Source of the DNA: Lysobacterales bacterium
GTDB lineage: Bacteria; Pseudomonadota; Gammaproteobacteria; Xanthomonadales; Ahniellaceae
Reading direction: 5' to 3'
Length of the DNA: 64,000 nt
NCBI GenBank assembly: GCA_016182785.1
Contig: JACPFU010000003.1
Location: forward strand, 270,447 to 334,446
Shown here: piece after piece, positions 35,701-43,958 of the stretch
How the letters are laid out: every line of letters starts with the position of its first letter
Position numbering within the stretch: the stretch's first letter is position 1
Notes under the pieces: model-generated
Database searches by the model: none
Told to the model about the DNA's origin: nothing
The model's input: the letters and a program-made list of their open reading frames with translations, nothing else
Position numbers and translations under genes: made by a program

Positions 35701-36946
35701 GCGAACGCACGACATCGCTGCTCAGGCTGTCGGGGTCGTCCGCGCGGTGGCGGAACGACTGCAACGGGCGGCCATCGGCGCGGACGCGCTGCACGCCGTG
35801 GCCGATCGTCCCGAGCCAGAGCCCGCCATCGCCGGTCCCGGTGATCGCATAGACCTGCCAGTCCGCCTCGTCGTCGGCACCGACCCGGGCGAAGCCGACG
35901 CTGACCAGGTCCAGTCGATGCAGGCCGTGGTTCCAGCTGGCCACCCACAGGCCGCCGCTGCGATCGGCGAGCAGCGCCGACACGCGCCCATCCATCAGCC
36001 CGAGCGGGTTGCTCGGTTGCGCCGGGAAATGCCGCCACTGGCGATGATCGGCGGCCAGCTGCCACAGCCCATCGGCGAAGGTGCCGAGCCACAGGCGACC
36101 CTCGGCATCGCTCGCGAGCGCGGTCACCGCGCCCGCAGCGAGGCCTGGCGGTGGCGGCAGCGCCTGCAGCTGGTTGGCACCGTTCGGCAGCCAGCCCACG
36201 CGGCCATCGGCGCCGCCCACCCACAGGGCGCCGTCGCTGGCTCGATGCAGCGCGCTGATCGCCAGAGAAGGCAGTCCCTCGGGGATTCCGATCGGTTGCC
36301 ACACCCCCTCGGCAGTCCAGTGACCCAGGCTGCGACCGCTGGCGACGAACGCGCCGCCCGCGCCATCGGCAGCCAGTGCGCTGATCGGTCGCTGGCGCTC
36401 GCGCACCGCTGCGTCGCTGTCCTCGGGCCAGGCCAAGGCCTGCCCGCTGCGACGGTCGACCCGCCACAACCCGGCGGCGCTGCCGAGCCAGAGCGCGCCG
36501 CGATCGCTGTCGAGTGCACGGGCGGCAGGAACGGGCAGGGTGCGGTCGAGCGGGGCATGCGGCCGAAACAGCTCGAAGCGGCGCTGCTTCGGGTCGAAGC
36601 GGTTCAGTCCACCGTCCAGCGTGCCGACCCAGAGCTGGCCGTCGATGTCCTCGTGCAGCGCCCAGACCCAGCCATCGGACAAGCCGGCGCCCGCTTCCGG
36701 AGCACGGCGGTAGGCGCGGAACTGGTAGCCGTCGTAGCGGAACAGCCCGCTCTGGGTGCCGATCCAGAGAAAACCGAGGCGATCCTGCAGCAGCGCCGTC
36801 ACGTTGGCGTTGGGCAAGCCCTGTTCGACACCGAGGCGATGAAAGCGGCCGTCGACCTCGGCCGCCGCGGCGCTTCCCGCGACCAGTCCGGCGAGCCAGA
36901 CCAGCCACCCAAGGCACCAGCGGGACAGTGCACTGCCTGACCTCAC
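32714..36946 (-). CDS. Hybrid sensor: periplasmic propeller, Y_Y_Y, PAS, GGDEF and EAL domains
   Basis: A c-di-GMP-related transmembrane sensor of 1410 residues. After a signal/anchor (ALSRWCLGWLVWLAGLVAGS) come about a dozen two-component-propeller repeats (e.g. DRLGFLWIGTQSGLFRYDGY, GQLWVGTLDGGLNRFDP), a Y_Y_Y domain (YRYRLVGFDRDWQETPA) and one TM helix. The cytoplasmic part is PAS/PAC, GGDEF with intact RLGGDEF, and EAL. The EAL motif is ESL (GAESLARW), while LSVNVSALQL, LEITETAV, DDFGIGYSSL, ILKVDRSF and AEGVES are kept. GTG at 36946 has GAGG upstream and gives a clean signal sequence; a longer frame to 37255 is unlikely. Confidence 0.9.
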   Translation of the reverse strand: MRSGSALSRWCLGWLVWLAGLVAGSAAAAEVDGRFHRLGVEQGLPNANVTALLQDRLGFLWIGTQSGLFRYDGYQFRAYRRAPEAGAGLSDGWVWALHEDIDGQLWVGTLDGGLNRFDPKQRRFELFRPHAPLDRTLPVPAARALDSDRGALWLGSAAGLWRVDRRSGQALAWPEDSDAAVRERQRPISALAADGAGGAFVASGRSLGHWTAEGVWQPIGIPEGLPSLAISALHRASDGALWVGGADGRVGWLPNGANQLQALPPPPGLAAGAVTALASDAEGRLWLGTFADGLWQLAADHRQWRHFPAQPSNPLGLMDGRVSALLADRSGGLWVASWNHGLHRLDLVSVGFARVGADDEADWQVYAITGTGDGGLWLGTIGHGVQRVRADGRPLQSFRHRADDPDSLSSDVVRSLLHDRRGVLWVGTHVGLDRLRADGGFDHFRHDGDPKHLGEGPVRAILEDRQGRFWVGTELSGLHLFDRASGRVERFRHQAGQNGSLGHDWVNVLFEDRRGQLWIGTQGGLSRWREASRDFSTWRHRAGDPQSLAHDRVNCLFEDSRERLWVCTGAGLDQVEQNADALRFIVHGPEQGLAADSVGAVLEAPDGRLWLSTTAGLSSLDPDSGRIRNYGARDGASPNGYFVHSGDASADRQRLYFGGLRGVSVVQPALVRDNPFPPPVLLTDLLLFNSAVPLSWQQADSPLAQAVEFAPSLRLDHRQSVFAFEFAAPHFADPANNRYRYRLVGFDRDWQETPASRRFATYTNLAPGHYRFEVAASNKDGLWSPQPAAVEIDVLPPPWRSPLAYIGYVLALAALGGRWAWTRREKRRTERRYLAAVRASEERLKLALWGSGDSVWDWDLVQDTVHRAGLGFLGYDTEELAPTISTMEALIHPDDLPGVMERLDRLRRGQARDYSAEFRVRTKDGRWLWVLDRGKVVETDPATGQVTRIAGTLKNDQARKEVEQALLQLAKYDPLTGLPNRAMFLERLHAALLQARRHGTQLALLFVDLDRFKHVNDSLGHAVGDGLLKEVGQRLRHRLREGDLVARLGGDEFTIMLEGIQGAHEVAALANLLLQVFAQPVVVEGRELAVGLSIGISLFPSDGDDADVLLQHADTAMYGAKNAGRNGFQFYTAEMNVAVVRRLAIENGLRRCIERGELRLVYQPRIGIACGRFSGAESLARWDSAELGSVEPSEFIPVAEDSGLILPLGEWLLRCACTQYMRWQEAGLPAFSLSVNVSALQLTRGGLVGLVQRILDETGMPATQLELEITETAVMSNADLAIEVLGQLKALGVRIAIDDFGIGYSSLSHLKRFPIDILKVDRSFVFDIGHDPDDTAIVSAIIAMAHALQHVVVAEGVESPEQLALLRQKHCDQAQGYHHSRPLEAAAFAAYVLGQVEREAAERGRQEESA

Positions 36947-37094
36947 GCGAGCCTCGCTCCGAGAATGGACCAGCCCAAAGCCTCTGCGGGTCGAGCATAC
37001 GCCGTAGCTCCCTGCAGGCAACGGCTCAATTGGAACCAATGGTTGAGCGGCGCCGGGGGGCGCTGCCGCGCACGACCGGACTGCGCCCGGCGGC

Positions 37095-38708
37095 TCAGCG
37101 CCGACCGCTGATCGAGCGCGCGGCCGCGCGCGCGGTGAGGATGCAGCCCGGCAGGAAGGTGCCTTCCAGCGAGCGCTTGCCACTGCAGCCGCCACCGCCG
37201 AAGCCGGCCGCCTCGCCGACGCAATACAGCCCGGGAATCGCCGCACCGCTGCCATCGAGCACGCGGCTCTCGAGGTCGGTGCGCAGACCGCCGAGGCTCT
37301 TGCGCGTCACCAGTTGCGTGCGGATCGCGATGAAGGGGCCGGCGCCCGCCTTCTGCAGCGGCGCCGGCTTGCAGGTGCGCAGCCGGTCCGGCGGCCACTG
37401 CCGCGCGTGCACGATGCGGCGGATCTGGTCGTCGTTGGCGAGCGCCAGGCCGCGCGCGAACTGGGCGTCGAAGGCATCGACCGTGGCCTGCAATCGCGCC
37501 GGGTCGATGTCGTGGGTCGCGGTCAGCGCGTTCATCTTCGCCGACAGCCCGACGAGCGTATCGTCGACCAGGAAGTCGGCACTCTCGCGGCGCATCTGGC
37601 GCACCAGGCGGTGATTGCCAAGCAGCGTCTCCCCGAGGAAACGCAGGAATTGCCGGTCGCGGATGCGCTGGTTGTGCTCGCCGCCCGAGATCGCGAACTC
37701 CTTGGCCGCGATGCGCCAGTTCAGCAGCTGCCAGGTCCAGGGCTTCGCCTGCTCGGCGACGCGCTGGCACAGCCAATGGGTATCGAAGCCGGTGACCAGT
37801 GGTTCAGGCCCGATGCGCTCGCCGCGATGGTCGAGCCACAGCGCCGACTTGCACGGGATCGTCGAGAGACCATGGCCGTCGAAATGCGGAAACGGATGCG
37901 CGAAGCCGGCGGCGTAGTTCCACATCTCGCCGGCATTGACGATGCGCCCATCGAGGGTGTCGGCGACGTGGTGGTGCAGCTTGCCGTCGGCAAAGGGATG
38001 CGCGCCGTTGAGCAGGGTCGCCGGCAGCGGCCGATCCTTGGGCCAATTGGCACGACATTCGTCGTGGGCGCCGTTGATGCCGCCCATCGCCAGCACCACC
38101 ACTGGCGCCTGCAGCAAGATTTCGCGGCCGCTGTTCTCGTCGATGGCCAGCGCGCCGTCGAGGCAGCCGGCACTGCGCTGCAACGCAACGACCCGATGAC
38201 GATGCAGCCAATGCAGCTGTCCGCCGCGGTCGGCACGGGCGAGCGCCGCCGTCAGGCGCAACACCAGTTCGCGCGCGCAGCCCCAGACCACGTGGTAACG
38301 CGGCAGCGAATTGCCCTCGCCGAAGCGGCCGCGCTCGACCCAGTTCACCGCCGGCAGGAAGGTGATGTTTTCCTTGAGCAACCAGTCGTAAACATCTGAT
38401 CTGGAACGCTCAACGTACCGCCGTGCCCATGCCATCGAGCATTGGTCGGCGGGGTCGAGTTCGCCGAAACGAACCCAGTCGCGCAGCGCGATCTCGGGGC
38501 TGTCGCGGATGCGCATGCGCGCCTGCAGCGGCGTCCCGACCAGTGCCATGCCCCCGAACGCCCAGCGCGCCAGTCCGCCGGATCGTTCCGGCGTATCGCG
38601 ATCCACCAGCGTCACCGAGCGCCCGGCCCGCAGCAATTCCAGCGCCGCAACCATCCCCGCCAGTCCGCCGCCGACCACCACCACGTCCGAGGAAAGGCTT
38701 GCGCTCAT
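37095..38708 (-). CDS. FAD-binding dehydrogenase (flavocytochrome/KstD-like)
   Basis: A 537-residue flavoprotein of the fumarate reductase/3-ketosteroid dehydrogenase superfamily. It starts with the FAD dinucleotide fold VVVVGGGLAGMVAALELLRA and VDRD. APVVVLAMGGINGAHDE, GRFGEGNSLPRYHVVWG and the C-terminal PGLYCVGEAAGFGGGGCSGK, with SLEGTFLPGCILTARAA, match the group annotated simply as FAD-binding dehydrogenases. There is no signal peptide. The substrate is unknown. The ATG at 38708 begins directly at the dinucleotide fold; the upstream extension is compositionally non-coding. It is divergent from a toxin-antitoxin pair. Confidence 0.85.
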   Translation of the reverse strand: MSASLSSDVVVVGGGLAGMVAALELLRAGRSVTLVDRDTPERSGGLARWAFGGMALVGTPLQARMRIRDSPEIALRDWVRFGELDPADQCSMAWARRYVERSRSDVYDWLLKENITFLPAVNWVERGRFGEGNSLPRYHVVWGCARELVLRLTAALARADRGGQLHWLHRHRVVALQRSAGCLDGALAIDENSGREILLQAPVVVLAMGGINGAHDECRANWPKDRPLPATLLNGAHPFADGKLHHHVADTLDGRIVNAGEMWNYAAGFAHPFPHFDGHGLSTIPCKSALWLDHRGERIGPEPLVTGFDTHWLCQRVAEQAKPWTWQLLNWRIAAKEFAISGGEHNQRIRDRQFLRFLGETLLGNHRLVRQMRRESADFLVDDTLVGLSAKMNALTATHDIDPARLQATVDAFDAQFARGLALANDDQIRRIVHARQWPPDRLRTCKPAPLQKAGAGPFIAIRTQLVTRKSLGGLRTDLESRVLDGSGAAIPGLYCVGEAAGFGGGGCSGKRSLEGTFLPGCILTARAAARSISGRR

Positions 38709-38887
38709 GGACCGAATTCCACCGTGGCATCGGGACCGACAACGATGCGCCGAGCATACGGGCGCGGCGGATCGGGCGCACGGGTGGGCCAATTGCGCCA
38801 CCTCCAGGTTCAGCCGATTTTCCTCTGGGGTGGGGATACACTCCGCTCGACCGGCGGGCTCTCTCGACCTGCGATCAAGGAGTTCGG

Positions 38888-39133
38888 ATGACCACCCTCC
38901 AAATCGATCTGCCCGACCAACTCGCTCAAGAAGCGCGGCGCGCCGGGCTGCTTTCGCCGGATGTCATCGAACGCTGGCTGCGCGAACAGCTTCGTTCCAA
39001 GCGAGTCGATGCCCTGTTCACCGCGATGAACCGGATGGCGGCCGTGGCCGAGCCGGCGGCGCTGTCACCGGAGGAAGTTGCCGAGGAAATCCGCGCCATG
39101 CGGGCCGATCGTCGCGCCGCAACCGGTCGCTGA
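38888..39133 (+). CDS. Putative antitoxin of a PIN-family toxin
   Basis: An 81-residue protein that starts like a ribbon-helix-helix-type antitoxin (MTTLQIDLPDQLAQEARRAG) and continues SPDVIERWLREQL. An acidic/basic helical C-terminal half (LSPEEVAEEIRAMRADRR) would neutralise the toxin. It precedes the PIN gene and its stop codon overlaps the toxin ATG (TGATG), the usual order in type II modules. The antitoxin is recognised mainly by this context. Confidence 0.8.
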   Translation: MTTLQIDLPDQLAQEARRAGLLSPDVIERWLREQLRSKRVDALFTAMNRMAAVAEPAALSPEEVAEEIRAMRADRRAATGR

Positions 39134-39555
39134 TGCGACTGGTGCTCGATACCAACGTTGTGGCCTCGGCGTTGCTCTGGGCTGGTGCGCCACGTCGACT
39201 GCTGCAACCCCGGTTCGAACAACGCATTGCGCTATTCACCAGCCTGCCGCTGCTCGCCGAACTGGGCGACATTCTCGCTCGTCGCAAATTCGAGAAGAAG
39301 ATCGCCGCATCGATGATGTCGGTCGATCAACTCGTGAGCGGCTACTCCAGCCTCGCCGCCGTGGTGCGACCCGTAAACGTCGACAGAATCGCTCCGGATC
39401 CGGATGATGATGTGGTCATCGGAACCGCGCTTGCCGCGTCCGCGGAACGCGTCGTTACCGGCGACCACGGCCTGCTCTCGATTGGCGCCTATCGCGGAGT
39501 CCAGATCATCAGCGTCAGCGAGATGTTGGCGATCCTCGACTCGGCGCCCTGCTGA
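39133..39555 (+). CDS. PIN-domain ribonuclease toxin (COG1569 type)
   Basis: A 140-residue PIN nuclease. The acidic site residues are recognisable: Asp in MRLVLDTNVVASALLW, Glu in LLAELGDILARRKFEKK, Asp in APDPDDDVVIGTALAASAE, and Asp in VTGDHGLL. Such toxins cleave RNA. The annotation normally given is toxin-antitoxin component of the PIN family, distinct from classical VapC. It is translationally coupled to the antitoxin upstream. The true vapBC pair at 57.9-58.6 kb is a separate module. Confidence 0.88.
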   Translation: MRLVLDTNVVASALLWAGAPRRLLQPRFEQRIALFTSLPLLAELGDILARRKFEKKIAASMMSVDQLVSGYSSLAAVVRPVNVDRIAPDPDDDVVIGTALAASAERVVTGDHGLLSIGAYRGVQIISVSEMLAILDSAPC

Positions 39556-39604
39556 CGCCGCATGCATGGCCTTGCCCGAGAAGATCCCACGCCGCCGCGA
39601 CGGT

Positions 39605-42319
39605 TCAGGGGTGGTCGAGCTTCTTTCGCAGGCGCTGTTCGCGTTCGCTGACTGCGGGCGTGTGCGCGTCGGCGGGCAGGGTGGAAAGGGTGGCGAGGGC
39701 GGCGCGGTAACGGTCGGCGGCGTCGGGTTCGGCGAGGTCGCCAAGGGCTTCGCGGGTGTCGGCGAGGTCTTCGATAAACATCGCGGTGCCGGGATAGGCG
39801 GCAAGCAATGCGGCCACCGCGTGCTCGGCTTCGAGCAGCCGCGAGCGCGCGCGCTCCGGGTCGCCGTGGCGCGCGTGCAGCCGGCCGAGGTGGAGCAGGC
39901 TCAGGCTGCGGTTGGACTCGAACCACGCGGCCTGCGCCGCGATCGGCGACTGCAACGCCAGTGCGCGTTCATGCGCCTCGATGGCACCGGCAAGGTCGTT
40001 CTGCGCGGCGCGCAGCTCGCCCTGGCGGCGATAGGAGAGCGACAGCGCCAGCGCCACCTCGGGATCGTCCGGGGCGCTCTCGGCACGTTGCCGGTTGATG
40101 GCGATCTGGCGCTCGATCAGCGGCGCGGCCTGGTCGCTGCGGCCTTGCTGCAGCAGCAGCTTGGCCAGCGTGCCGAGCACGGCGCCCGCGGCCTGGCGCA
40201 ACTGGTCGTTGGCCGGATCGACAGCGAGCAGCGACTCGGTCAGCTGCAGCGCGCGGGTTGCGACCTCGATGGCTTCGTCGCGCCGCCCTTGTTGCTCCAG
40301 CACCTGCACCAGGCGCGCGTCGATGCCGGCCAGTTCGCGCCGGCGCACCGCGTTCGAGGGCGCTGCGGCCAGCGCCTGCTCGGCTTCGCGACGGGCGTCG
40401 GCATAACGCGCCTCGGCCGTGGCCAGATCGCGCCCGGCAAGCGCGGCGTCGCCCGCGCGCTGCAGCGATCCGGCGAGTGCGAAGCGGGCGTGGTCGTTGC
40501 CCGGGTCGGCGGCGAGCAGCGCCTCGCGCAGGCGCTGGGCCTCGGCATGACGCTGCGCCGCCGCGGCTTCGTCGAGCAGGGACGATTGCGCCGGATCGGC
40601 GAGCAGGTCCCCGTAGTAGTCGAGCGCGTCGGCCTGTTCCAGGCGGATGTCGGGGTTGGTGTCGGCGATCGCGGCGAAGCCATCGAGTGCGGCCCGATAT
40701 CCGCGTGCCGCGGCTTCGAGCTGTCCGCCCTGATGCGCGAGCGCGGCACGACGCAGCTGGATGCGCGCGGCGACAAGTGCCAGGTCTGCGGCGTCCGGCG
40801 CCTGCTTGCGCCAGGTCGCGAGCGCGGTTGCGGCCTGGTCGTAGCTGCGTGCGGCCGCCGCGAAGTCGCCGAGGTTGCTCTGCCACGGGTGCCCCTGCAG
40901 ATCGCCGATCTGCAAATAGCCGCGGGCGAGGTCGGCCCACAGCGTGGCGTCGTTGCCGGCGCTCGCGCGCAGCGAGTCCAGATAGCGCAGCGCGTCGTCG
41001 ACCATGCGCCGGCGCATCGGCAGGGTGCCGGCGACTTCGGCCAGCGCATCGCTGTAGTCGAACAGCGCGCGGTTGGCGAGCGTGCGCGCCTCGGCGAAAC
41101 GGTGTTCGGCACGTGCGCCCTCGCGCAACGCCAGCGCCAGGCTCGCGGCGATTGCGAACACGGCTGCGGCAGCGAGCAGGCTGCCGAGCGGGTGACGCCC
41201 GACGAACTTGCGCGCCAGGTACAGCGGGGTCGGCGCACGCGCCGACACCGGGCGGCCCGACAGCACCGCGCGCAGGTCATCGGCGACTGCGGCCACCGAG
41301 GCGTAGCGTCGCCGCGGCTCTGGATCGCAGGCCTTGCGCACGATGTTGTCGAGGTCGCCGCGCAACTGCCGCGCCGGCAGGCCGTGCGGCTCGCGGCAGT
41401 GGCTCGGCAGTGGCACCGGTGCTTGCGCGCGCTGCATCGCCCGCTGCCAGTCGGCGTCGGCGAAGACGCGCGTCGCGCTCACGGTCTCGTGCAGCAGCAG
41501 CCCGAGCGCGTAGATGTCGGTGGCGGTGGTCGCCGGTTCGCCGCGCCATTGCTCGGGTGCGGCGTAGGCCGGGGTCAGCGCGACGCCGCCTTCGCGCGTC
41601 AGCGTGCCGCTGCTGCCTTCGAGCAGTCGTGCCACGCCGAAGTCGAGCAGGCGCACGCGACCGTCGTTGCCGACCAGCAGGTTGCCGGGCTTGAGGTCGC
41701 GGTGGATCAGCGAATGCGCATGCGCGTACTGCAGCGCGTCGCACACCTGCAGCAGCGGTTCGAGGCGCGCCGGCAGTGTCGCCGGGCATTCCCCGAGCCA
41801 GTCTGCCCAGCTGCGCCCTTCGACCAGTTCCAGCACCAGGTACGGAGTGCCGTCGGCGAGCACGCCAGCGTCGAGCAGACGCGCGATGCCCGGGTGCTCG
41901 AGCGCGGCGAGCGCATCGCGTTCGTTGCGAAAGCGCCGCATCGCGTGGGCGTCGGGCAGCGTGCGCAGCAGCTTGATCGCGACGCGCTGGCGGAAATCCT
42001 CGGCGCGACTGGCCCGAAACACGCGACTCATGCCGCCTTCGCCGATCAGCGCCTCGATCAGGTACGGGCCGACGCGCGCACCGATCCAGTCCTCGACGCT
42101 GCCGGTTTCGGCGACGGTTGCGAACCAGTGCACCGGCAGCGTGTCCGGCAACCGGTGTTCGTGCCCGAGCAGGCGCCGCACGTCGGCCGCAAGCGCGGCA
42201 TCGCCGGCGCAAGCCGCGGCGATCTGCGCATCGCGCTCGGCTGCGGGCAGTTCGATCACCGCGGCCAGCACGCGCTCGACCTCGGGCCAGCGCGACAGCG
42301 TGGGCGCGACGCCGCTCAT
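39605..42319 (-). CDS. Ser/Thr protein kinase with C-terminal TPR domain
   Basis: A 904-residue kinase. The Hanks domain (about 80-350) has the glycine loop IGEGGMSRVF, AIKLL, HRDLKPGN, LLDFGVAR and AYAAPEQW, all intact. A membrane helix near residues 385-405 (LGSLLAAAAVFAIAASLALA) is followed by about 500 residues of Ala-rich TPR-like helices outside the cytoplasm. This layout is typical of kinases cotranscribed with ECF sigma factors in Xanthomonadales. The start lies 1 bp after the stop of the sigma gene. Substrates are not evident. Confidence 0.9.
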   Translation of the reverse strand: MSGVAPTLSRWPEVERVLAAVIELPAAERDAQIAAACAGDAALAADVRRLLGHEHRLPDTLPVHWFATVAETGSVEDWIGARVGPYLIEALIGEGGMSRVFRASRAEDFRQRVAIKLLRTLPDAHAMRRFRNERDALAALEHPGIARLLDAGVLADGTPYLVLELVEGRSWADWLGECPATLPARLEPLLQVCDALQYAHAHSLIHRDLKPGNLLVGNDGRVRLLDFGVARLLEGSSGTLTREGGVALTPAYAAPEQWRGEPATTATDIYALGLLLHETVSATRVFADADWQRAMQRAQAPVPLPSHCREPHGLPARQLRGDLDNIVRKACDPEPRRRYASVAAVADDLRAVLSGRPVSARAPTPLYLARKFVGRHPLGSLLAAAAVFAIAASLALALREGARAEHRFAEARTLANRALFDYSDALAEVAGTLPMRRRMVDDALRYLDSLRASAGNDATLWADLARGYLQIGDLQGHPWQSNLGDFAAAARSYDQAATALATWRKQAPDAADLALVAARIQLRRAALAHQGGQLEAAARGYRAALDGFAAIADTNPDIRLEQADALDYYGDLLADPAQSSLLDEAAAAQRHAEAQRLREALLAADPGNDHARFALAGSLQRAGDAALAGRDLATAEARYADARREAEQALAAAPSNAVRRRELAGIDARLVQVLEQQGRRDEAIEVATRALQLTESLLAVDPANDQLRQAAGAVLGTLAKLLLQQGRSDQAAPLIERQIAINRQRAESAPDDPEVALALSLSYRRQGELRAAQNDLAGAIEAHERALALQSPIAAQAAWFESNRSLSLLHLGRLHARHGDPERARSRLLEAEHAVAALLAAYPGTAMFIEDLADTREALGDLAEPDAADRYRAALATLSTLPADAHTPAVSEREQRLRKKLDHP

Positions 42320-42320
42320 C

Positions 42321-42878
42321 TCAGTCCCGCATCGCTTCGGCCAGCCACAGCTTGGCCAGGCTGAAGTCGCGGCGCACGGTGGCGTTGGACAGCGACAGGT
42401 GGTCGGCGATCTCGTCGAACTCCATGCCGGCGAAGTAGCGCAGCTCGACCACGCGCGCCTTGCGCGGGTCCTGCTGCGCGAGGCGTTCGAGCGCGCCATC
42501 GAGCGCCAGCAGATCCGGGTCGGGACCGGGTGTGGCGCCGAGTTCGGGCAGTTCGGTGCGCACCAGTCCGCCGCCGCGCTTGTCTGCGGCCTTGTCGCGG
42601 GCGTGATTGACCAGGATGCGGCGCATCATCGTCGCGGCCAGGCCGAGGAAGTAGGCGCGGTCGGCGAAATCGACTGAGTGCGAGGACAGCAGCCGCAGGT
42701 AGGCCTCGTGCACCAGCGCCGTCGGCTGCAGCGTGTGTCCGGGTTTCTCGCGCGCCAGTTGCGCGCGGGCAATGCGCTTGAGTTCGGCATAGAGCACCGG
42801 GAGCAGGGCATGGAGCGCTTCGCCGTTGCCGCCGCGGGCGGCGGCCAGGCGATCGTGGATGTCGATGGCGTCGTCCAA
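42321..42878 (-). CDS. ECF sigma factor, TIGR02999 type
   Basis: A group IV sigma factor of about 185 residues. The region-2 motif LQPTALVHEAYLRLL leads into DRAYFLGLAATMMRRILVNH. Region 4 (RKARVVELRYFAGMEFDEIA followed by LSLSNATVRRDFSLAKLWL) ends the protein. This subfamily is usually paired with a Ser/Thr kinase instead of an anti-sigma factor, and here the kinase gene follows after 1 bp. The start is uncertain: TTG at 42878 follows AGGGGCTGGGA and is preferred; GTG at 42893 would add five residues. Confidence 0.88.
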   Translation of the reverse strand: MDDAIDIHDRLAAARGGNGEALHALLPVLYAELKRIARAQLAREKPGHTLQPTALVHEAYLRLLSSHSVDFADRAYFLGLAATMMRRILVNHARDKAADKRGGGLVRTELPELGATPGPDPDLLALDGALERLAQQDPRKARVVELRYFAGMEFDEIADHLSLSNATVRRDFSLAKLWLAEAMRD

Positions 42879-42949
42879 TCCCAGCCCCTGCACGGAATCC
42901 TGGTCGGATTCTATGCAGGTACGCCGACGCCGGATACCGCGACTTCGAG

Positions 42950-43849
42950 CTAGTTCGGTTCCTCGAAGCCGTCGCTGAACACGGCTGCCGGGCGGATTCT
43001 CGCGTCCATCACCATCTGGTCGTAGTTGTAGTGGTTGCCGCCGTTGCCTTGGGTGAAGTCGAGCCAGTCCCCGAGCGTCAGGTCGATCTCGAAGGAAAAC
43101 GCTTCGGGTGCAAACGAGGTGTTGATCGCACGCTCGAACAGCGTGACCTGGTTGTGCTGGATGGCGACGTGGACGGTGCAGGAAACAACGCTGTCGATGC
43201 ACAGGAAACGGCCATCGACCAGGTAGCGGCCGGTCTCCGGCGCCGTGAAGCGAATGACGCCGTACTCGGGCGTGTTGTCCGGATGCAGGCCGATCATTCC
43301 CGGCGGCCACGACCAGCTGTACTGGTTGCAGGTAGTCGCCGTGCGGTTGCGCCCGACTACCGGATGCAGGTTGTCGCCGCTCCAGGTGTCGAGGCAGCCG
43401 TCGATGCCGGTCGCGGCGTCGATGCCGATTGCCTGACCGAGCGCCGGTGCGACCCCGTAGGTCCAGGCACCGACCGGATTCTGCACCGCCGAGAAGTCGC
43501 GTCCGGCGTCGAAGTCCTCGCTGTAGGTGAACGGCAGCGTCGGCGCACCGCTGGTCGAGCGCGTGTTGTCGTACACGATCACCGCAACGGTCCCGGCGGC
43601 GTGCGCCGGAGCGGTCACGTAGATGTTGTTGGGATCCAGCCTCAGGATGCTGGCGGCCACGCCATCGAAGGTGACGAAGGTGGTCGGCGGGAAGTTGCTG
43701 CCGGTCAGCAGCACCGAGTTGCCGCCCGCCACATTCGCGCCGGCAGGATAGATCCCGGTCAACACCGGCAACCCACCCGCAAGCGCCGATGCACTCGCCA
43801 GCACGGCAACCATGGGCAGAACCGATCGAAACAAGCGCAGGCACTTCAT
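42950..43849 (-). CDS. Secreted IPT/TIG-domain protein with DGFE tail
   Basis: A 299-residue exported protein. The signal peptide ([20 protein letters not shown]) has a GAGGAG ribosome site upstream. An IPT/TIG immunoglobulin-like domain (about 25-110) includes ITGIYPAG-type sequence ([20 protein letters not shown]). A beta-rich domain with four Cys ([25 protein letters not shown]) follows. The C-terminus is [10 protein letters not shown]. It lies just upstream of the ECF sigma and kinase genes on the same strand and might be part of their output. The function is unknown. Confidence 0.82.
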   Translation of the reverse strand: MKCLRLFRSVLPMVAVLASASALAGGLPVLTGIYPAGANVAGGNSVLLTGSNFPPTTFVTFDGVAASILRLDPNNIYVTAPAHAAGTVAVIVYDNTRSTSGAPTLPFTYSEDFDAGRDFSAVQNPVGAWTYGVAPALGQAIGIDAATGIDGCLDTWSGDNLHPVVGRNRTATTCNQYSWSWPPGMIGLHPDNTPEYGVIRFTAPETGRYLVDGRFLCIDSVVSCTVHVAIQHNQVTLFERAINTSFAPEAFSFEIDLTLGDWLDFTQGNGGNHYNYDQMVMDARIRPAAVFSDGFEEPN

Positions 43850-43958
43850 GGACTTCTCCTCGGGCGGGTGGGTTCACCCCCCAAGGCACGGTTTCGCCCG
43901 CAAACCGCTCACCCGCACCGAGAGCGAGCCCTACAATGCCCGCTTTCGGAGGAAGCGC

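Noticed and set aside
30860..36940. A 2026-codon open frame on the plus strand
   Set aside because: It is antisense to the propeller-PAS-GGDEF-EAL gene and the beta-helix protein gene. It has no recognisable domains and an Arg/Gln/His-rich composition, as expected for shadows in GC-rich DNA.
39404..42364. A 986-codon plus-strand open frame
   Set aside because: It runs antisense through the TPR kinase, which has full catalytic motifs on the minus strand. No protein family is recognisable in it.
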